Assembly (NCBI RefSeq): GCF_001724135.1
Contig: NZ_MEDS01000012.1
Location: 62,001 to 126,000, forward strand
Source: Comamonas sp. SCN 65-56
GTDB taxonomy: Bacteria > Pseudomonadota > Gammaproteobacteria > Burkholderiales > Burkholderiaceae_C
Reading direction: 5' to 3'
Length of the DNA stretch: 64,000 nucleotides
The translations under genes were made by a program, and so were the position numbers. Below the pieces are notes generated by a model, which was not told the origin of the DNA, searched no databases, and saw only the letters and a list, made by a program, of their open reading frames with translations. Within the stretch, counting starts at the first letter, position 1, and each line of letters begins with the position of its first letter. Below are positions 59,468 through 64,000 of this stretch, in pieces.

Positions 59468-60208
59468 ATGACCACTGCACCCGCCTCAGACGCTGCCGCC
59501 AAAAAATTGATCACCAAACTGCAGCGCGCCATCGTTGACGGTCTGGAAGACGTGAAGGCGGCAGACATCCGCGTGTTCGATACCGAGCACCTCTCACCGC
59601 TGTTCGAGCGCGTGATCGTCGCCAGCGGCAACTCCAACCGCCAGACCAAGGCATTGGCCGCGAGCGTGCGCGACGCGGTGCGCGATGCCGGCTTTGCCAA
59701 GCCGCGCAGCGAGGGCGAGGACAACGGCGAGTGGATCATCGTCGACTGCGGCGCGGCGGTCTGCCACATCATGCAACCGACGATTCGCCAGTACTACCGG
59801 CTCGAAGACATCTGGGGCGAGAAGCCCGTGCGCATGAAAATCGGCGCGGCCAAGCCGCGTTCGCTCATCGCGCCACCGGACGAGCAAGCGACGCCGGCGC
59901 GCAAGGCTGCGGCCAGGAAGGCGCCTGCCAAGAAGGTCGTCGCAAAGAAGGCTCCTCTGAAGGCAACACCGGTCCCAACGGTGGCTGCGAAAAAGGCACC
60001 AGCCAGGAAGGCAGCGTCCACCAGGCAGCCTGCGGCAACGGGCGCGGCCGACCGCAAGCTTGCCGTGAAGAAGGCACCCACCAGGAAGGCGGCACCCGCG
60101 AAAACCGTCGTTGTCAACGCACCAGCGGCCAAGAAGGCGCCGGTCGGGTCCGCTGCCCGCAAGGCGCCTGCAAAAAAGTCTGGCGCCATCGGTCGCACCC
60201 GAGGTTAG
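59468..60208 (+). CDS. rsfS: Ribosome silencing factor RsfS with a Lys/Ala/Pro-rich C-terminal tail
   Basis: RsfS binds ribosomal protein uL14 and blocks subunit joining during starvation. The core (about residues 12-120) has DGLEDVKAADIRVFDTEHLSPLFERVI and EGEDNGEWIIVDCGAAVCHIM, normal for the family. Usual length is about 105-130 residues; here 246. The extra roughly 115 residues form a low-complexity basic tail of AxKKAP-type repeats resembling histone H1 tails. The tail could bind rRNA or polyphosphate. ATG 59468 is used; TTG 59462 is an alternative. rlmH begins 3 bases after it. Confidence 0.93.
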   Translation: MTTAPASDAAAKKLITKLQRAIVDGLEDVKAADIRVFDTEHLSPLFERVIVASGNSNRQTKALAASVRDAVRDAGFAKPRSEGEDNGEWIIVDCGAAVCHIMQPTIRQYYRLEDIWGEKPVRMKIGAAKPRSLIAPPDEQATPARKAAARKAPAKKVVAKKAPLKATPVPTVAAKKAPARKAASTRQPAATGAADRKLAVKKAPTRKAAPAKTVVVNAPAAKKAPVGSAARKAPAKKSGAIGRTRG

Positions 60209-60211
60209 CCG

Positions 60212-60679
60212 ATGCGCTTGGGCATCGTCGCGGTGGGCCAGCGCGTGCCCGCCTGGGCCCAAACCGCCTGGGACGACTATGCCAAGCGCCTTCCGCCCGA
60301 ACTCAAAGTAGAGTTCAAGGCCATCAAGACCGAGCCGCGCGGCTCCAAAACCGTGCAGACGCTGCAGGCGGCCGAGCGTGAGCGCATCGAAGCTGCCATC
60401 CCGCGCGGCGTGCGCCGCGTGGCGCTCGACGAGCATGGCACGCGCCTGACCACGCACGCGCTGGCCGCGCGGCTGAAAGACTGGCAACTCGGCGGCGACG
60501 ACGTGGCGCTTGTCATCGGCGGCCCCGATGGCCTCGATCCTGCGCTGCTGCAATCCGCGCACGAACGCATTCGCCTGTCGGATCTGACCTTGCCGCACGT
60601 GCTGGTGCGGGTGCTCCTGATCGAGCAGCTTTACCGCGCCTGGTCGGTGAATGCGGGGCATCCGTACCACCGTGAGTGA
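60212..60679 (+). CDS. rlmH: 23S rRNA (pseudouridine1915-N3)-methyltransferase RlmH
   Basis: SPOUT-class methyltransferase of 155 residues. It starts [15 protein letters not shown] and has [26 protein letters not shown] (the knot loop that binds SAM) and the C-terminal [20 protein letters not shown], the RlmH signature. Downstream of rsfS, as in most bacteria. Confidence 0.97.
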   Translation: MRLGIVAVGQRVPAWAQTAWDDYAKRLPPELKVEFKAIKTEPRGSKTVQTLQAAERERIEAAIPRGVRRVALDEHGTRLTTHALAARLKDWQLGGDDVALVIGGPDGLDPALLQSAHERIRLSDLTLPHVLVRVLLIEQLYRAWSVNAGHPYHRE

Positions 60680-60713
60680 GCGGCGTGTTGTGATGATCCG
60701 CCTTGGTTTTGAG

Positions 60714-60731
60714 AATACGGGTACCCGTATT
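60714..60731. promoter_or_regulatory. 18-bp perfect palindrome upstream of vapB
   Basis: AATACGGGT-ACCCGTATT, perfect over 18 bases and centred 22-23 bases before the antitoxin start. This is the expected site of toxin-antitoxin autoregulation. Confidence 0.78.
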
Positions 60732-60744
60732 TCAAAGACGACTC

Positions 60745-60999
60745 ATGACGATCAAAACCACCATTGAGCTGCCTGAGCCCTTGTTCGTACAGGCCAAGCG
60801 TTACGCTGCCGAGCGCAGCATGACGCTCAAGGCGCTGATCGAGCAGGGACTGCGTGGCGCGATGGCGCGGCCGCCCGAGAGTGCACCTTTCGTCCTGCAC
60901 GACGCGAGCTTCCGCGGAAAGGGCGGCTACACGCCGGAATTTGAATCGGCCCGTTGGGAGCAGGTGCGTGACGTTGCTTACGAAGGGCGCGGCGCGTGA
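60745..60999 (+). CDS. vapB: VapB-type antitoxin
   Basis: Small protein of 84 residues: MTIKTTIELPEPLFVQAKRYA with a ribbon-helix-helix-like DNA-binding N-terminus, and a C-terminal region (FVLHDASFRGKGGYTPEFES) likely to bind the toxin. The form with RGKGGYTPEF and Trp is typical of antitoxins paired with PIN toxins. Its stop overlaps the toxin GTG. The toxin gene is broken, so it may now act alone or on a toxin elsewhere. Confidence 0.85.
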   Translation: MTIKTTIELPEPLFVQAKRYAAERSMTLKALIEQGLRGAMARPPESAPFVLHDASFRGKGGYTPEFESARWEQVRDVAYEGRGA

Positions 61000-61401
61000 T
61001 TGCGGTCGATACCAAGGTGCTGGTGTACGCCCACCGATCGGATAGCCCCTTTCATGTGCCGGCAGAGCGATGCCTGCGTGTGCTGGCGCAGGGGCGCGCG
61101 CCCTGGGCGATCGCCTGGCCTTGCTTGCACGAGTTCTACTCGGTAGTCACCCACCCCCGCATCTTCAAGCAGCCCACGTCGGCGGAGCGTGCGTGTGAGC
61201 AATGAAACAGGAGAGCATTGGCGTGCGCTGGGCGAGCTTCTCAAGCATGGGAATATTCGCAGGCCGATGGTGCACGATGCACGTATCGCGGCGATTTGCC
61301 TGGGCCACGGCGTGCATGATGAGTTGTGGACGGCAGACAGGGATTTCAGCCAATTTCCACAACTTCGCATCCGCAATCCCCTGAAGCAAGACCAGGCCTG
61401 A
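60996..61401 (+). pseudogene. vapC: PIN-domain toxin vapC, frame-disrupted
   Basis: The first part (60996-61205, GTG start) encodes IAVDTKVLVYAHRSDSPFH and ALPCLHEF-like WPCLHEFYSVVTHPRIFKQP and then stops. The rest continues in another frame from about 61201: GEHWRALGELLKHGNIRRPMVHDARIAAICLGHGVHDELWTADRDFSQFP. Together these are the two halves of a PIN RNase, with all four acidic sites (D, E, D and D) present. By comparison with intact relatives, some 40-50 bases between ERACEQ and TGEHW seem to be missing, which shifts the frame. An inactive toxin is expected, unless a frameshift restores it. Confidence 0.8.
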
Positions 61402-61416
61402 CTGGGCGCGCGGCGC

Positions 61417-61602
61417 TCACAACCTCTCCGTCTCCCCCGCCCTCGGCTGCCACGCCATCAGCCGCTTTTCGATCGCGTCGACCATTTCTTCGAGCGCCAG
61501 CGCAAAGGCCGTGAGCACCCGGATCCCTGCCATCACGGTGTTGATGTCGAAACGCCTCTCGGCTGACAGGATGTCCAGGCAGAAACGCCCGGGATTGAGC
61601 CA
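61417..61602 (-). CDS. Small hypothetical protein (uncertain)
   Basis: A short minus-strand frame between vapC and maf. It ends MAGIRVLTAFALALEEMVDA, IEKRLMAWQPRAGETERL. The composition and high GC at third positions look like coding sequence, with an amphipathic helix. The upstream part runs across the maf start and is doubtful. I do not recognise it. It could be a remnant of a longer gene, and the exact start is not supported. Confidence 0.3.
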   Translation of the reverse strand, partial: WLNPGRFCLDILSAERRFDINTVMAGIRVLTAFALALEEMVDAIEKRLMAWQPRAGETERL

Positions 61603-61612
61603 AAATGAAGCG

Positions 61613-62233
61613 ATGACGCATTTCATCTACTTGGCCTCGCAAAGCCCTCGTCGGCGTCAGCTGCTCGACCAACTCGGCGTGGGCCATGAATTGCTGCTGG
61701 CGAACGCACCAGGTGATGTAGCCGAGGATGTGGAGGCGATCGAGGTGCTGCGCCGGGGCGAATCGCCCAGCGCCTACGTGCAGCGCGTCACGGCGCTCAA
61801 GCTCGATGCAGCGGTGGCACGGCGCGAACGTCGAAGTCTGCGGCCCGCGCCGATTCTCTGCAGCGACACCACGGTGGCGCTGGGCCGCACCATTTACGGC
61901 AAACCGGCGGATGCCAGCGAGGCGCGGCGCATGCTGGCTGAGCTTGCCGGGCATGAGCACCGCGTGCTCACCGCCGTTGCGCTGCAGGTCGATGGCGATC
62001 GGCGGCTGGCGGCACTCAGTGTTTCTCGCGTGCGCTTTGCGCCCATGAGCGCGGCGCAGATCGACGCCTACGTCGCCAGCGGCGAGCCCTTGGGCAAGGC
62101 CGGGGCCTACGCCATCCAGGGCGCGGCGGCGCAGCATGTCGAGCATCTCTCTGGCAGCTACAGCGGCATCATGGGTCTGCCGCTGTTCGAGACTGCGCGG
62201 CTGCTGCGCGCGGCCGGCGTGCTTGCGCCTTGA
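61613..62233 (+). CDS. maf: Maf-like nucleoside triphosphate pyrophosphatase
   Basis: House-cleaning pyrophosphatase of 206 residues. It starts with FIYLASQSPRRRQLLDQLGV (the Maf SxSPRR motif), then SDTTVALGRTIYGKP with the catalytic Asp, and AYAIQGAAAQHVEHLSGSYSGIMGLPL. The YSGIMGLPL form matches the YhdE/dTTP-UTP branch. Located before rng, as is common in beta- and gammaproteobacteria. Confidence 0.95.
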   Translation: MTHFIYLASQSPRRRQLLDQLGVGHELLLANAPGDVAEDVEAIEVLRRGESPSAYVQRVTALKLDAAVARRERRSLRPAPILCSDTTVALGRTIYGKPADASEARRMLAELAGHEHRVLTAVALQVDGDRRLAALSVSRVRFAPMSAAQIDAYVASGEPLGKAGAYAIQGAAAQHVEHLSGSYSGIMGLPLFETARLLRAAGVLAP

Positions 62234-62261
62234 TGCATGATCGGGGAAACGAAAACCCGAC

Positions 62262-63747
<1,486 letters not shown>

Positions 63748-63752
<5 letters not shown>

Positions 63753-63803
63753 AATAGGCTTGTAACACTTGCTGGTAAAGCGCGACAAGCTATGTAAATC
63801 ATA
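63748..63803 (-). repeat. Dispersed palindromic repeat, copy 9
   Basis: Reverse copy: AATAGGCTTGTAACACTTGC, then AAAGCGCGACAAGCTATG. It lies between convergent rng and the aminotransferase gene and supplies the latter's stop codon and final residues. Confidence 0.7.
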
Positions 63804-64000
63804 GTTTTTTCAGCCGGGCGAGCGCGGTGTGCAGCGTCTCGTCCTGCTTGGCATAGCAAAAACGCACCACGCGCTGATCGAAGCCGTCGGCGTAGAACGC
63901 CGACAGTGGAATGGCCGCCACGCCGATCTCGCGCGTGAGCCACTGGCAGAACTCGGCATCCCCCAGGTCACTCACGGCAGAGATGTCCACGCATTGGAAG
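63799..64000 (-). CDS. PLP-dependent aminotransferase, C-terminal end (partial)
   Basis: Only the last 66 or so residues are inside the window; the gene continues past 64000. DLGDAEFCQWLTREIGVAAIPLSAFY and RVVRFCYAKQDETLHTALARL match the C-terminal small domain of class I aminotransferases of the methionine/kynurenine type (YbdL-like). The final residues come from a repeat copy. Substrate cannot be judged from this fragment. Confidence 0.85.
   Translation of the reverse strand, partial: FQCVDISAVSDLGDAEFCQWLTREIGVAAIPLSAFYADGFDQRVVRFCYAKQDETLHTALARLKKL

Overview
The window looks like chromosome of a high-GC betaproteobacterium in Burkholderiales, most likely Comamonadaceae or a close relative. 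The basis is protein character and gene order: phasin and PHB genes, mltD-gloB/methyltransferase-rnhA, purD-hemF-rsfS-rlmH-maf-rng, EarP with an Arg32-type EF-P, and a dispersed palindromic repeat of a kind I associate with that family. Genes are densely packed. No phage, insertion sequence, CRISPR array or rRNA is visible, and the only tRNA is tRNA-Val(GAC). No gene-free stretch exceeds 300 bases.

Layout. 0.1-4.4 kb: a thioesterase, lgt, an enoyl-CoA hydratase-like protein, a malonyl-CoA synthetase-like ligase and a universal stress protein. 4.5-9.6 kb: dsbB, a leucine-rich leader peptide with attenuator in front of leuA, a penicillin-binding peptidase, a fatty-acid SDR and the phasin gene with PhaR-like sites. 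9.8-15.6 kb: a thioesterase, pncB, an ion antiporter, a hydroxyacid dehydrogenase and rmuC. 15.6-26.1 kb (minus strand): a flavocytochrome c sulfide dehydrogenase-like pair, a LOG-family protein, crcB, a glycosyltransferase with an APH-like kinase, serB, an adenine deaminase-like gene, tRNA-Val, relA and a hydrolase. 26.2-35.5 kb: 3-hydroxybutyrate dehydrogenase, ompR-envZ, the minus-strand set earP/diguanylate cyclase/efp, a CoA-transferase and an MscS channel. 35.6-43.0 kb: divergent cbbR and the Calvin-cycle operon cbbLSXYFPZ with red-type (form IC) RuBisCO. 43.0-49.8 kb: a hydrolase, mltD-gloB, a methyltransferase with rnhA, and a TonB-dependent receptor. 50.0-51.9 kb: nirS, the cytochrome cd1 nitrite reductase, behind an FNR/DNR-type promoter. 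51.9-56.4 kb: a flavin-type oxidase-fold protein, upp, a dehydratase, a dienoyl-CoA isomerase-like protein and a HerA-like ATPase. 56.4-64.0 kb: yebC-purD-hemF, rsfS-rlmH, a broken vapBC module, maf, rng and the end of an aminotransferase.

Taken together the genes suggest a facultative chemolithoautotroph: CO2 fixation by a CbbR-controlled Calvin cycle, possible electron input from sulfide (FccAB-like pair), nitrite respiration under low oxygen (nirS), and PHB storage (phasin, 3-hydroxybutyrate dehydrogenase). The d1-heme genes and the rest of the Calvin cycle must lie elsewhere.

The most notable observations are a complete leu attenuator; nine copies of a 50-70 bp palindromic repeat, two of which form in-frame inserts in EarP and in an enoyl-CoA hydratase; divergent gloB and methyltransferase genes whose start codons share two bases; a class II FNR-type promoter before nirS; and a diguanylate cyclase lodged between earP and efp. 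No wholly new multi-gene system could be demonstrated.
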